NCBI GenBank assembly: GCA_009760855.2
Contig: WPIO01000014.1
Location: forward strand, 4,485,001 to 4,549,000
Reading direction: 5' to 3'
DNA from: Cristatella mucedo
Taxonomy: Eukaryota > Bryozoa > Phylactolaemata > Cristatellidae
DNA length: 64,000 bases
Shown here: piece by piece, positions 1-12,286 of the stretch
How positions within the stretch are numbered: position 1 is the first letter of the stretch
Layout: each line of letters starts with the position of its first letter
Notes under the pieces: generated by a model
The model's database searches: none
What the model saw: the letters and a program-made list of their open reading frames with translations, nothing else
Told to the model about the DNA's origin: nothing
Made by a program: the position numbers and the translations under genes

Positions 1-3000
1 CGTTATAGGTCAGCTATTAAATGTATAGAATACAACACGCTATTTATAGGCCTAAAAAATTATGACAATAGTGATTAGCCTTTTATTCAGGTGCGTCACG
101 ACTCGCTGCAAGAGAAACAATACGCGAGGGTCGTTAGGCACGGCGGAGCTGAACTGGGTGCGGTTAAAGGAGATTATGGATGGTAGGCCAGCACTTTTGG
201 ATTGCCCACCTGTGATAGTGCAATATTCTTACAGGTACTACACTTGACCTTGCCAATGGATTTTGATGACCTACAATAATCCTTATATAGACAGTCAGCC
301 CTAATTTCTATATGCTTTTTTCAAGCTTGCACTTAGTATTTCTCGTTGCTAAACATCTGCAGTAAACCATGGCCCATTTCTAGGAACGGTGCAGTTTGCT
401 TAGTCAGAAGAGAGAACTAGTTCAGACCATTGGAAAACGTCGGGTTGTAGCATTCCACCAAAGAGGGTAGATCATATGGAAGACTTAGCAGCAGTGACAA
501 GACAGATATTTTAAGAACTGCTTCAATAACAATGCTCTTCGGGTCTTGTGGTTCGAAGACCATTTTTAATACCGAAGGGGAGATCTGAATCGAGATAGAT
601 ATTTATATGTGGTCAGATTTACATAAACTGGTAACAGTAAGGGTTGAAAAAACTCAATCGCATCGAGAACGTCTGACCACGATCTCCTTCGATGCGAGTG
701 AGCCGTCCGGTGAGCCACGAGAGAAAATGAATCAGCTAATGGCGGCGAATTTCGACACATCGAGGTTCTTTTGAGAATTTTGAAATCACCAATTAGTAGA
801 GGACGATTTCTAGAAGACAGAATTGAAATGAGATCAAAAAATACTGTTTCTATCCTCGCAGTTCGTATTTGATGCCATAAGAAACGAACGTTCGACTTCC
901 TTCCAAGCAAGTGAGTTAAAGCTAACTCACGGCTGCGATAGAAGCGGACGTCGTTCGCGGAGGCTGAGAGTCGGTGCAGTACGCATCACTTCTTCTTTTC
1001 GTGTTACTCCAAATCAATCTATTTTAGGCTAACTGACTGCGATCCTAACGAATTCTAGAAAATGTAACCCAATAAACGGCAGCTGTCCCGTTTAATCGAA
1101 AAACGGCGAAGGATGTACTCTTCGGAGGCCACCCAAGCTACACACATACAATAGCTACAAATGCGTGCATCCATCTCCTAGTTTAACCAGTATGCTTCTT
1201 GCGTCCTCCTGGCTCTTAAAGAGCCACTTCCACACGACACTTAGTTTTCACCGGTCACTTTGGCGCTTTCCGCACATATGGCCAACTGATTTTTAAAAAG
1301 ATCCAGCAAGCTGGCAGTGTCAATCTGACGGGCAAGTGCCGTTCACCTATCGAGCTGCTGTACTCCGGAATTATATACGGCCGGGGGACTGCAGTAAGCA
1401 TACCCCGATGCAGGTCTCTAAAACTGAGTTGAAAAACACTTGCTCTTGCCCTCTTCCAAGCTGCCCGTAGGTCCCGCGATTTGGCTTTATATAACAACGA
1501 TTGAAGACGTCAGGTCACTAAAAGGCAAGCATGCTGATAAGGGCAAATTATAAGGAATGCACAAGACCAAAACTTATAAAAAATGTATAACATAATGACA
1601 GGAAAACCTATTTTAGCAGCTTTGAAAAAATTAGCTGGCTATAGCTGTTCTATTCTCTCTCGTTTTCAGCAACAGCGCCTTATCGGCCTCGACCTCTGCT
1701 TCGCAAAATGACTCGTTCGTTAATTTTGAGCGTGCCTTTAATTCATCAACCTTCTTTGACCAATTAAGTTCGTAATCTTCCTAGCAGGGATGAAGCTATG
1801 AAATGCTAGCCTAACACTCTTTCGCCACCCGAAAAGAAAAAATGAATGGACATACGCAGCAGCAGCACGGCAGAGAATCGATGCTTATGGCATGAGGCTC
1901 TCCAAACCGATCGCCTCATCACATGGAGTGCTCATTGTGCAGGATAGTAGAAAAGCTAGCAGTGATGTGACGCAAACAGTCCAAAACATTGTAGAGATTA
2001 AAGATCAGCGAATCACTCATGGCAGCTGTAGTTTAGAACGTCTACGACAGTTCCCGCTATCTACCAATTACTGGAAAGCCGAGGGATTCTTTTCAAATAC
2101 AAACGCTGCTTACAGGCTCCGAGATGCTGGCGTTTAGCTTTTGCAATCGAGACCCCAGAAAACGTCCATGAACTTGAGGACTCGCTGGTGTCTTGATGCA
2201 GAGTAACTTAAATGCATGCATTGCAAGACCAGTAGAAGAGCATGTAGGAATGCTCAACACGTTTCGGCAACTCCTTTTATGATTGTAAAGCTCACTTGCT
2301 CTTTTCAAACCTTTATTCATGCTCCGAACGTTATCACTTGTGAATGTGTGAATTCGCGACTATTTCTACCATGCTGCTGATAAAATCAGAAATCGTCTTT
2401 TTATTTAAAGTAATCCTGTTTCTTAATTAAATGAAAACGGCTGTAATTATTTTCTTACACTCTATGAAGCTCAGAGGTGACTGTGCAGGGCCTCAACTCA
2501 CCTGACGTTACGATTAATATAATTTCGTTGACTATAATCTCACGCTAAGCTCTAGCTTTCAATGGTCAGCTCACTCGTTTGTGGTCACGGGGTGATCGAT
2601 AATGCCATAATGGTAAGCTCCTGAAACGTCCTGACACAAGGGCGAAGTCGTCGCTTGCTCGAGTTCTAGGCGCTAGTTCTAAAACCGCTATTGAGATAAA
2701 ATAGCAAAAATTACCACTAAACACCATAACAATATAGCTTAGAGCATCCGAAGTGATTGGCGTGGCCGGCTCCGCGAGGCTAGCTGGTCGGTGCCAGCTA
2801 GTACCAGCTTCCCCGGCTATCACTGGCCATCTGCTTCTCAACTGAGGTTGAGGTCGCCTGAGAAGATCGGCTTGGTCACCTGAGAGAATTACATGGGATC
2901 CGACGTGCATACGCTCACTCTGGCTCTTAATCCGGGACCTTCCTGAATCGACAGGTTCGCCCACAGACCTAAGGCTCGGCAATCGCCATCCTCACGTCAG

Positions 3001-3330
3001 CCTTCGTAGTAGGAATGCGGTGAAGTAAATACTGTCAATTCTGGCCAATTTCCAAGAAGTGTCACTGCCATTTGCTTCTGACTGAGTCTGCCCAAAACTC
3101 GCCTGCGCGGAAGTGTCATTTGTCCAATGCGGTGACTCTTTCGGTTATTGCGGCTCGCGCTGTAAGTAATCCGGCCAACTATTACGCTAACCACCCCTAA
3201 CCCAGCCCCCTTTCAATCCTACCGGGTGCTTTTAGTATACTTCTAATGCCACTGTTCACAGTGTAAGGAGCTTTTGGCATGATGAATATAATAAATAAGT
3301 CTATCGCCTCGAGTCACGGCCCTGCATCCT
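1..3330. other. No recognisable gene (left edge)
   Basis: I find no exon with supporting splice sites, no tRNA-like SINE and no clear LINE tail here. Several 60-140 codon open frames exist on both strands. They look like chance frames: biased composition, no family resemblance and no neighbouring splice signals that keep phase. A minus-strand frame at 566-910 contains a 'LIGDF' string that recalls the endonuclease of non-LTR elements, but nothing else in it fits. Confidence 0.5.
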
Positions 3331-5005
3331 TCGAAAAGACTTTCGATAGGCCACTCATTAACACGTCAACACTGTACCGGGAGAACTTGAACAACTACTG
3401 CCCAGTCTGGCAACTACTGTCCTATCCAAGACAACGGAACTGGTAGTGGCACCCAAACCACTCTTATTTCAAAACTTCAAACCCAGCAAGTTCCAGCCAG
3501 AATTTGAAGCTAATCGCAAGAGTTAGCACTGCTGCGATTGAATAGCGACCAATGATTTAGGTCCTCTCACTGTGGGAGACTTCAGGTCGGTGATGTCAAA
3601 GGGCAGATTATCTAAGGAGCTTCTGAAGAATTGGGTAGCCCATGAGTCTGTGCTTGGTCCACTTCATTTTACAATTTGCCACTCACCCACTTGCCGATGT
3701 GATCGCCAAGCTCAATCTAGGCTTTCATTGTTATGATGATGACGCCCAGATGTGCAGGTACTTTGATCGATTCCTCCTTGCCCTTCAGCAGCACATCGAA
3801 CTTTCTCAACTCCCTTGAAGCACGTATTGTTGATATTTGCACTTAGACGGCAGCAAGCTTTCTCAAATTGAAGGATGGTGAAATCGACTTATCAGCTATT
3901 GGCAAACCTAGCTCTCCTCAGAAACTTGAAAACCCAACCCTCCAAATTAGCCCTGCCAGCATTTCTCCTGTAGCATCTGCATGCAAGCTGTGTGTCCTTT
4001 TGTACAGTGACCTTTTACTAGAAGACTGCATCAGCTCCAGAATAAAGTCTGCCAGCTTTTTAGCAACGCAGCATTCATCGATTGAATACATTGCTGCATG
4101 TATTGATGATATCCACACATGGATGGCAGTAAATTGAATGCCTACAAAACCAACCTGTTAGTTAAGGGCAAACCAAGTGTTATTCAGAAATTGGAAAACC
4201 TAACGCAAAAATCAGCTCCACCACCATATCTCCGGTCGAATCTGCACGTAATCTAGGCGTCCTGTTCCAAAGTGACCTTTCATTAGATGACCCCATATCA
4301 GCTCTACAGTCAAGTCTGCCTACTTTAAGCTACATAGCATTGCGAAAATTCGGGCTTGCTTAGGCGGAATACTACATTGAAACTGGTCCGTGCACTTGTG
4401 ACATTCCGTCCCGAATTCTGCAACTCACTTCTTGCTGGTCTATCAGCCTATGCAATCAGGCGCTTAAAGTTGGTGGAAAACTCTGCAGCAGCCAGGCTTG
4501 TCTGTCGTGAGCGGCGCAGTTGCCACATCACACCACTTCTCGCCGACCTGCACTGGCTCCCAATCAAACAGTGTATCGACTTCAAGGCTTTGTCACTTAC
4601 TTTTAGGTCCCTTCCTCTGGCTCCAGCATACCTATAAGTACTACTGCCCTACTTGGCAAAGAATAGTATAACCCTCTGTTCTTACTCGAATAGATTAGCC
4701 ATACCTTAAAACCGTTGAAGATCGTGTCTCTACTTGTTATGCTCCCAAAGTCAGGAACTCACCACCGACGTACGTCACAACATCCCCTTACGTGACGACA
4801 TTTAAAAAAGAAGCTCATTACAGCATTTGGTAGATCTTTGCGATTCGTCCGTCGTGTTCGTGGACCTGCTTACAGTGTGCCTGCTGCTTGCGAAAGCTAC
4901 CACTAATCATTCGGTAAATTCTATACAGCATTTGTAAAGTGCCAAGAAAGAGATTCAGTTCTGTGAGGGCGCTACACAAAATTTGTTATTATTATTGTTG
5001 TTGTT
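3330..5005 (+). mobile_element. Decayed LINE-A (CR1/L2-like) copy with (ATT)n tail
   Basis: Remnants of a non-LTR reverse transcriptase run in broken frames. A 'SVLGPLHF' block near 3650 matches the RT motif usually written [13 protein letters not shown]. The conserved C-terminal region follows at 4356-4637: a degraded 'FCNSLLAGLSAYAIRRLKLVENSA' region, a degraded 'HITPLLADLHWLP' and 'LSLTFRSL'. The element ends with 'gagggcgctacacaaaattt' and an ATT-rich run near 4980-5005. Stops and frameshifts are frequent, so the copy is dead. Its 5' limit is uncertain. Confidence 0.8.
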
Positions 5006-5029
5006 ATTAACATCCCCAAAAATGTGGGC

Positions 5030-5320
5030 TTGCTTGGACGATGTTATCAAAGCCAAACCAGTTGACACATGTATGACTTTCGTCTTGACTTCATTAACTC
5101 GAAACTCAAACGTCTTCCGGCCTCTGCAATAAGACGCTTTGCGTTTGTGCAGAAAACTAAGCCAGGTATCGTATGGCCTGCTCTTCTGATTCAAGTCGTT
5201 TAGTTGGGCCTCAGCCAACCTCAAATCCTGTATAGACCATGCCTTTAGTTCGTATGCTCTCAAAGCCTAAAACTGACTTCTAACTGACGTCACAGCATTC
5301 TCCGACTTGGGCAATAGCAG
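5030..5320 (+). mobile_element. LINE-A fragment (C-terminal region only)
   Basis: It lies directly behind the tail of the preceding copy. A degraded 'RLPASAIRRFAFVQK' is followed, after an internal deletion, by the terminal part of the same C-terminal domain ('ttcgtatgctctcaaagcc'). It is non-functional. Confidence 0.6.
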
Positions 5321-5536
5321 GGACATAAATGGCTGTAACAATTTCTTAAGGGGGCTAAAGAGCCCATCTGGGCGGCACGCCTTCGTCGGCGTTCTGCCCC
5401 TGGGTGTTTCTCCTTAGCGAGACAAGCTATTTGTTTTAGATGAGGCCACGTAGCCTACCGGGCAGGGAAACTTTGGGAGCGCAGCTATATGCAAATGAGG
5501 CTACCACTCTTATTATAGAAGCGTCTGAACAGGCTT

Positions 5537-5666
5537 CTATGGAGAGCTCAGTCGATGCTGAGGTTCGAACTTGCTCAAACTCGAGTACTGTAGAGGCGCT
5601 GCAGAGCCCGCATGCGAGGCACTCTTTTTGCTAGTGGGAGCATATCCAGCGCTCCGAAATTGCTTT
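5537..5666 (-). CDS. Exon 4 (last) of mucin-like membrane protein: cytoplasmic tail
   Basis: Terminal exon of the minus-strand gene that begins at 20259. It starts after a pyrimidine-rich acceptor (tcgctcctccag) and ends at TAG. It contributes one base to a Thr codon shared with the membrane exon, then 42 residues (231-273 of the model). The tail is basic near the membrane (KQFRS...SKK) and rich in Ser and Ala. It has one YSSL, a YxxPhi motif of the kind read by clathrin adaptors. I infer that it sits in the cytoplasm. The join to the membrane exon rests on phase and on the protein character. An exon elsewhere in the 1.5-kb intron cannot be excluded. Confidence 0.55.
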
Positions 5667-5994
5667 CTGGAGGAGCGATCTTCTTCACATAAGTTAAAGT
5701 GACCGACGTTGAAAATTCTAGAACAAGCTAGAGTGACTAGCAAAGTTTCCATGGCGATCTCCAGATTATATGTGTTCGTAAATTAGCAGAAGAAACCTGT
5801 TGGGATCCTAGATGCATGAATCGATGGCTATGTGAATGGCTATTGTTGGGTACTTTTTCAAATCTATAGCGAAGAGAATTCTTGGAACGAGTAACGCAAA
5901 CATGAATGCAAGTAATCAAGTAACGCAAACATGAATGCACGTGGAAGAAAACTTAGCCATCTGAACTCACTTCGGGGGTAGCACTAGCGCATAA

Positions 5995-6090
5995 TTATAA
6001 AATGCACTAATAACAACAATTATAAAAAGATATTTGTATAGCACACTCAGAGAACTAATTCTCCTTCTAGGCACTAGATATGCTGGATAT
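5995..6090 (-). mobile_element. LINE-A 3' tail fragment
   Basis: Sequence of the type 'agcacactcagagaactaat' preceded by AT-rich repeats is the reverse complement of the LINE-A terminus seen in the longer copies. Only the tail is present, as expected for a severely 5'-truncated insertion. Confidence 0.6.
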
Positions 6091-6489
6091 CATGACAATA
6101 AGAATAAGTTGTTTGCATAATAGTGCATACTGGTAAATACCACTATGCACCATTTTATATTCGTGCGTACAGGTAAGTGGATTCATTTCATCAATGTCGC
6201 TCTGAAAGGCCCACTTAATTTCCCAGGAGTTGCTCCATAGACAAGTCCAACTCTAGTTTTAAAGGCTTCTTTTTTGTATAGCCTCGGGGTATTCCTAGAC
6301 CAATTCACCCAATTGCTGATTCGTCTCAAGTTATCTTGGCATGCATCCTGCTAGCCTTCTTCGGTTGAAAGGGCTATGATAGCTTTAAGTAGCTGCAGCT
6401 AAAATAGCTAATCTTATGGAAATTGTGAGAACCTGGAGGTAAGAAGGCCCCAAAGCCAAGCCTGTCATGTCACTCCAAGACAGTTAACT

Positions 6490-6655
6490 TAGCCCCTGGG
6501 TCTTAGCCCAGGAGTAAGGTGCTCGCTCTTCACGACCCGGATCGTGGGTTCAAGTCCTGCAGTGGTCGATTCTTTATTGACCACTGCAAGTATTGATGAT
6601 AGTCGCGAGGGCTCGTCTTCCGTTTTATAAAATGAGGCTGTTAAATCAGCTTACC
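6490..6655 (+). mobile_element. S1 SINE (tRNA-derived)
   Basis: The head carries pol III promoter-like boxes: 'gggtcttagcccaggagtaa' as A box and 'gggttcaagtcctgca' as B box. A body with 'gaccactgcaag' follows, and it ends 'aaaatgaggctgttaaatca'. The same order recurs at least ten times in this window on both strands, which identifies a SINE and not a functional tRNA gene. Confidence 0.8.
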
Positions 6656-7157
6656 TTTTTTACTTCGTCATCCACAGGAAGCCATTTGATCATCATGTGA
6701 CCATTGAGCCCGGAAGAGCTCAAAGTGAAATTGGGACGTTTGCCTGCTAATGCGTCTCCAAGCTCAATTTTCATTTCAACTCCACGCGTGGCTATTTTTT
6801 CTGCTTCATTGCCTAGCAAGAAGCCGCATACGGTTTTCGCGTTCTTCAGGAAGTGGTTTTTATTGCGTCACTCTTTAGATACACGAACCCTTGTCACATA
6901 CACGATACATACGATACGATAAGATACACATACACGAACCCTCGTCACAGCCCCTGAAGAATGTACGGATAGCTCACACCCTGTTATAAATACACCCGAA
7001 CTTCAACAGCTCAAAATTGATTTTTGAATTGGCATGTCATTTTAAAGCTATTTATTAATCATTTTTCCTCGATGTTATCTGAATGCCTCACTATTAGCTT
7101 CTACTTCCAGTCGTAGCAAAACCTACGCGGTTTAGTCGGCCAGGAAAGGCTACTTAC

Positions 7158-7245
7158 GTGCAACACACGACCACCAGCGCAACCACGAGGAACAGAATGG
7201 TGACACCAGAGGCAACACTTACTGCCAACAGAGGTAGCTTGAGAT
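7158..7245 (-). CDS. Exon 3 of mucin-like membrane protein: transmembrane helix
   Basis: A short 88-nt exon bounded by an excellent acceptor (ttattttcag) and donor (gtaagt). It encodes residues 202-230 of the model. LKLP leads into about 22 uninterrupted hydrophobic residues ending VVVCC. The helix is a single span. The two cysteines at its inner end are typical palmitoylation sites (inference). It enters with two bases that complete an Asp codon begun in exon 2 and leaves with two bases of a Thr codon, matching the neighbouring exons. Intron 2 upstream is about 11 kb. Confidence 0.75.
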
Positions 7246-7324
7246 CTGAAAATAAGAAAGAATCTCGGTATAAACATACAAATACATGAGGCATGGCATG
7301 GAAAAACAAGAGACCGGAAAATAC

Positions 7325-7492
7325 ATCATCTGCCCTCCAGCTAAACCTATGTTGCTGGCAAACGATACGGGTCGCGGGTTCGAGTCCGGCTGCAGGTAAT
7401 TCTGCGCCGCCCGAGTGCAAGCTGCGAGCAGTGAAAGGCGTGAAAGGCTCTTCTGGGACGCTGTAAAACATGAGGCTGTTTGATCAGCTGAT
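7325..7492 (+). mobile_element. Diverged S1 SINE
   Basis: The B box 'gcgggttcgagtccggctgc' and the ending 'acatgaggctgtttgatcag' match the S1 family. The head is rearranged compared with other copies. It lies just outside the membrane exon of the mucin-like gene. Confidence 0.6.
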
Positions 7493-9084
7493 CTGTGTGT
7501 ATCCTTGCTTTATATCGGCTAGTAGCAGTTCAGTTTATCTGTAAAAGGTGTTCGCAGCATTGAGTAGGCAAGTAATCCTAGTGCTGCAGCATCCGCTGAC
7601 AAAAACCTTACCTCCAGCAAGTCAATTACAGGGTCCCCCTGACTCCCCGAAGGGGGCTGGCTGCATTTTTTTGAATGCCCCCCTCCCTATCCTACAAATT
7701 AGGGAGCAAAGCCAACCACTAGTATTGCGTTTTACAATCTGTCTAGGCTCGGAATTCTTCTTTAATACTAGATCGCCGCTGATCGGTCGGTCGGAGCAGC
7801 TGCACAGTTCGCGAAAATGCTGACCTGGACTCGTATGATAAAACGTGTCAGCAAAGCAAGGCGTCCGGCGCTTTAGAAACGTGCTAAGTGGGAATGGCGT
7901 ATTTTTGCCGGGGAAAAGCAAGCCGAGTTTGATATTAGTTTCTGCGAATCATAGTCGTTGGAACTTCCATAAGTAATATTCTCTCTGCTTGACATTGTTC
8001 TGCAAGGCCCGGCATGCCCAGCAACTGCCTCAGTCAACCCGCAATCGGTCCCTCAGATCCAGAAAAAATATTCCCTCCTTTAAACGAAAGTACGAGAGCC
8101 TCGATTTGTAGCAATGTTTAATATGAGTACATTTATGTACTTTCGCTTCCACTTGATGATGGCCAAGCAAAGAGCATGACTATTCAACTAAATAGCAATA
8201 TTTATTTTAGTTTGCTACCGTCCTACAGGTATGTGGCAGTAACTAAATCTCTTGAGATAAAGGTTGAATTGGCAGAAGCTACCGCGTGAAGATTACATTG
8301 GTGGTGAAATGCATCATGCTCAAGTGAAACAGGGTGGCTTTACAGTGAGGCATTGCAGCCAACTGCAGCAGGCACAGAGGGCTAGTCCCAAATAACTAGT
8401 AAAGCGATTCTTCTAGCGAAGCCTCTGACCAAAAGCACGGTGCATCCATAGCGATGATGTCTTCTTCCAATGAAGAAACAGAGAGGCCATGCTGGTGCAC
8501 TGGCTATTCTAGTTAGCAGCACAAACTTTTTTCAGGCAGTCGGACATGAGTAGGGCGACGTGGCGCACTCTTCTATACGTCACCGACAACATAACGATCA
8601 CCTAGGGCAACTCCATGGGGTTGAAGTTCGGCAGAGCCGATTAGTAATTACTTCCCGGACTGCACAGGCCTGACTGAGCATCACTGCTGCACACTCGTAG
8701 TGACATCAACCAAAGTAATGACCGACTTTTGCTTGATGGTATGGAAAGATTGCTCACATGACATATGGCATATAAAGCACACGAAATCCACGACGAAGCT
8801 ACATGAGCGTTAAAAATGAAGATACTACGATTGACCACAGAAATTCGGTACGCGCCTAAACTGTAGATGCTGTGATCAAAAATATCTGTTGTACCATCTG
8901 CTGATTGCTGACGTATTGCAACCCAAGCACTTAAAAAAGCAGTAAGCACTTTGCATGGCCCGATGGACCGTAGGTGGTCAGCTACCTATCGTTGTGACTA
9001 CCAATTGATTCCTAGGAGTTGGCCTTCCTGCAATGGGGAAATGATGTACCTAAATGTTTACCGGCTCTCTAGTTAGCAGCGTAT

Positions 9085-9305
9085 CGAATCCATGGTTCTG
9101 TCACTCACTTTTAGGTTCCTTCCTTCTCTTGCTCTGGCCTACCCATCTAAAATGCTTCTAATAATCGGGCTTCGCTACTGGTCTTCTGACTCAGTTCGTT
9201 TAGCTGCATCCCAAACCAACCTCAAATTCTTCGAAGAGACCAAGTCTTCAGTCTACATTCTCCCAAATCTAGAAACGCACTTCGACTGACCTCGCGGTAT
9301 CAAGA
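9085..9305 (+). mobile_element. LINE-A C-terminal fragment
   Basis: The open frame encodes 'LSLTFRFLPSLALAYPSK' followed by degraded family residues. This is the extreme C-terminal segment of the LINE-A protein, also present at 4600 (+) and 29500 (-). It carries no other parts of the element. Confidence 0.6.
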
Positions 9306-9417
9306 AGTGAAAAAATTAGTTCTCTTACTTGACTATACAATTCTTTTGATATTATATTACTCTGGCTGCGAAATAGTGGGTTTGTCTGCCAAGGATGGGA
9401 TGATCTTTAATAATTAT

Positions 9418-9845
9418 AATAATAATGCACTTGATAAAGCACCCTCAGAGAACTCAATCTCTTCCTAGGCGCTTTACATTTGCTGCAAAGGGAAACGCGA
9501 TTGAATGGTGAGTAATATCATGCTTGATAAACAACATGAACAACGTGGTTAGGGGTGACATGCACAGGGTCAGCATGCTAATGTGGTTAGTGGCAACGTG
9601 CAGTGTCAGCACGCATGAGCACATGAAGGACGGAATCACAGGGACCCACTAAATGCTGTCCTAAATAGGTGTTTTTTAATTCTTTTTAAATGCGGTTAAG
9701 TCAGGGGATGTTCCGATGCAATTCGGGAGGGAGTTCCAGGCTTTGGGAGCATACGAACTAAATGCATGGTCTCCAAAGGATTTGAGGTTTATACGAGGTA
9801 CTGGTAAATTGTTGGATGCCGAAAAGCGGGCGGTACGGTGATCTT
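9418..9845 (-). mobile_element. 5'-truncated LINE-A copy
   Basis: It starts on the plus strand with ATA-type repeats and 'cacttgataaagcaccctca', the reversed LINE-A terminus. It then runs through the 3' untranslated part into the reversed coding end (near 'gagttccaggctttgggagc'). It closely resembles the copies at 15566 and 29218 and is cut off within the C-terminal domain. Confidence 0.8.
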
Positions 9846-10682
9846 TCTTTCTAGCCCTCAGCTATCTTTTGAGGCTTTTGTGCTATCTATATCCAGCTGG
9901 TGGTCCAGAATTTTTTAATAGCACATCATAAAAGCCTTCAACAAAGCCTTGCTTCTTGGCTGATTCAAAAAATAGCAGACTGCAGCCCAGCCGTCGTAAT
10001 TAGTTAGCCACCGTTGCCTACGGAGTGCAAAAAGGTAGAGCTAGCTGGGTGGCTCCCAAGGCATTTTATAGTCGTGCAACGAATGCACCTGTCTCAGCCA
10101 AGTGCTTTGCCTAGTAGCTGGCCTCCCTGTACGACCTATGGACAAGTGCCGCTCACTGGGAGCATGCCTGCCTGAAGGCCAGACTGTTTTCAGTAGGCGA
10201 TGGGTGATGGGATGCTGATGCTGCCTACCTGGCAGCCCCCTTCCTGAAATAAATTCCCCAGCTGTCAGAGCTGCAAATTGGAGGATAATTAGCCCCGAGG
10301 TAATTCGCCCCGTCCCCCTCCCCCCACCCCAGCACACCGATTGGGAATGGACAAGAGCAAGCAGCAGGTGTCCCGGCTGGTTAATAAAAAAAAAGCACAC
10401 TGAGGCGATTGTCTATTTGCCCTTGAGTGGCCTTTTCGTCCCGACCGCTGTTCCCGTCTTCCAAGAATCGTATGGCGGCAGCTGTCTGCTTTGCTAGTGC
10501 CTGCCAGTGCCTGTCCTGCCCCAGAGACTCCTCAAAGCCCTGCCCACCAGCCCGGCCGGCGGGAGCCGACTAGCGACACCTGTACAGCAGCATGCGCTGA
10601 CTGATTCGGCGACCGTGGACCCCCTAAAGCAGCAGGCGTGCCTCGCTCGCGCAGGTGGCAAAGCATGCTCGGTCTGCTTGCA

Positions 10683-10738
10683 TCGCCTACTTGCTGCTGC
10701 CACTGCTGCTGCCGCTGCTGCTGCCGCTGCTGCAGCAG
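10683..10738 (+). repeat. (CTG)n/(CTGCCG)n short tandem repeat
   Basis: This is an interrupted trinucleotide run of gctgctgccgctgctg type in a locally GC-rich patch. Frames across it give poly-Leu, poly-Ala or poly-Cys on both strands. Those long frames are a by-product of the repeat and I do not call a gene. Confidence 0.75.
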
Positions 10739-11869
10739 TGGCAGGTTCTGCTACCGGAGAGCAGCGCTGCCGGAGGTCACTTTCGAATCATCGTGGTACA
10801 AGCTTTGGCAAGTCTTCGTGAAGAAAACGGTTTCTGCCAACTCGGGTAGGCCAGAAACTCTTGGCTATAGGGAGACTGCTTCCAATAATGCAGCGTTATA
10901 TATTAATTATAATTATAGGTCTTTGTATAGCACCCTTACAGAACTATGCCTCTATCCAGGTGCTTTGCAGCTAACTGCAAGATAATCAATAAACGAGGTT
11001 TAGTGGCATGCGCCGTAGCAAGCGAATACAAGCATGCACAAGCAGACAAGTGTCATGCTTGCCAGCATGCTGTAGACAGCACACAAGAAGAAACTCAAGA
11101 CTATTGGTTAGGGGGACCTCTGGCTATTAGTATGCACTGAGTCATGCACGGTTAAGCATGCAAAGTCCGCGGCATAAAAAAGGAAAAGTTCCTGGGGCAA
11201 AAGAAAAAGCGGAGTGGAGTAACTGTGTCTTTGGCTAAGACTTGGCAGATGCAAATTGATTGCGTGTGGTGATCAAATTCGAAAGCAAGTCTCTTACTTT
11301 CCCTGCCTAAGAGCAGAAGACTCAATCATCAACAGATTTCTATTTAGTACGTGGGATGGCAAGACGATTAGAACCTGAGGAGCTAGTGATATGTTGTGAT
11401 GTGACAGCACACCGAGTATTAAGGAGATCGGATAGGTGGGCGAATGCATGCGACATAATTACGATGGCACTGAACAGTAAAGAATACCTAGTCACCAACA
11501 TTGTTGCTAGCTGGTAGCAGCAAGTCCTACTGCAACATCCACATCAGACACTTTGAGGGTCTTATTTAGACCCTGATCAGTCTCAATTCACGTTCCCTTA
11601 CAAATTTTGCATCTTGAGAGCAAGCTACGCCCTCTAATCATAACAGTCGCAGCTAGCCTAGTGATTGAACCCGGCAGGTTATGTTCAGGCAGGTTCCTTG
11701 CCTTCACTAAGGTGGCTGTTTTGGCCGGAAGCTTCTAGGCCTTTGCCTATCGTGCCCGTCGCCTGGCAGATGCAAAGCTTAGAGTGTGAGCCCCTTGCCG
11801 GCGCGATCGGCAGAGCCTGGCCTCCTCCTCCGAGGGAGTTTCTCTACGAGACAAGCACGAGACCAGCAG

Positions 11870-11985
11870 ATAAAATATAATTCATTTGTATTGCCCCCAA
11901 GAGAACTTGATCTCTATTCAAGCACTTCACATGTGCCTAAGGGCTCGACCCCACGACGCTGGACCAAACTGGCTCGAAACCTATA
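11870..11985 (-). mobile_element. S2 SINE, partial
   Basis: On the plus strand it reads 'ttcatttgtattgcccccaa' (reversed tail), then 'gagaacttgatctctattca', then the reversed B box 'gggctcgaccccacgacgct' and 'tggaccaaac'. This is the S2 order in reverse. The head is shortened compared with the copy at 42125. Confidence 0.7.
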
Positions 11986-12220
11986 CAAAGCACCAGCTAC
12001 CTCGTATCTTGTCTGCTGGATATTTTAGCTGCAACTGTTCAGCGCATGGATATAGCCACTGTGCTACACATCTGTAGCTCTCTTACAGGCACTTTATCTG
12101 CAGTGCCCACTCCCTGTGATCTCTTACCAGTTTAACCGCTTCGCTTCTAGAGCATGAGCAGACTTCGTAGCAGCAGCAGCTTTCGAAGCCCGAGCCTCGT
12201 GGTTCCCATAAGTGCCACTG

Positions 12221-12286
12221 GGCCACATGGTGGCCCACGGGATGGCCCACATGATGGCCCACATGATGGCCCACAGGATGGCCTAC
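12221..12286. repeat. 12-bp tandem repeat
   Basis: About five units of 'gatggcccacat' with small changes. Because 12 is a multiple of three, the minus strand reads a four-residue repeat (VGHH/VGHP) inside a 127-codon frame. No family or splice context supports translation. Confidence 0.7.

Larger units (their letters stand above)
5667..7157 (-). other. Intron 3 of mucin-like gene, with repeat fragments
   Basis: This interval lies between the membrane exon donor (gtaagt) and the tail exon acceptor. It holds a LINE-A tail remnant in minus orientation at about 5995-6090 and an S1 SINE at 6490-6655. The rest shows nothing I can name. Confidence 0.5.

Noticed and set aside
566-910. Minus-strand frame with 'LIGDFK', as in LINE endonucleases
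   Set aside because: Only one short motif fits. No other endonuclease signature or neighbouring LINE coding was seen.
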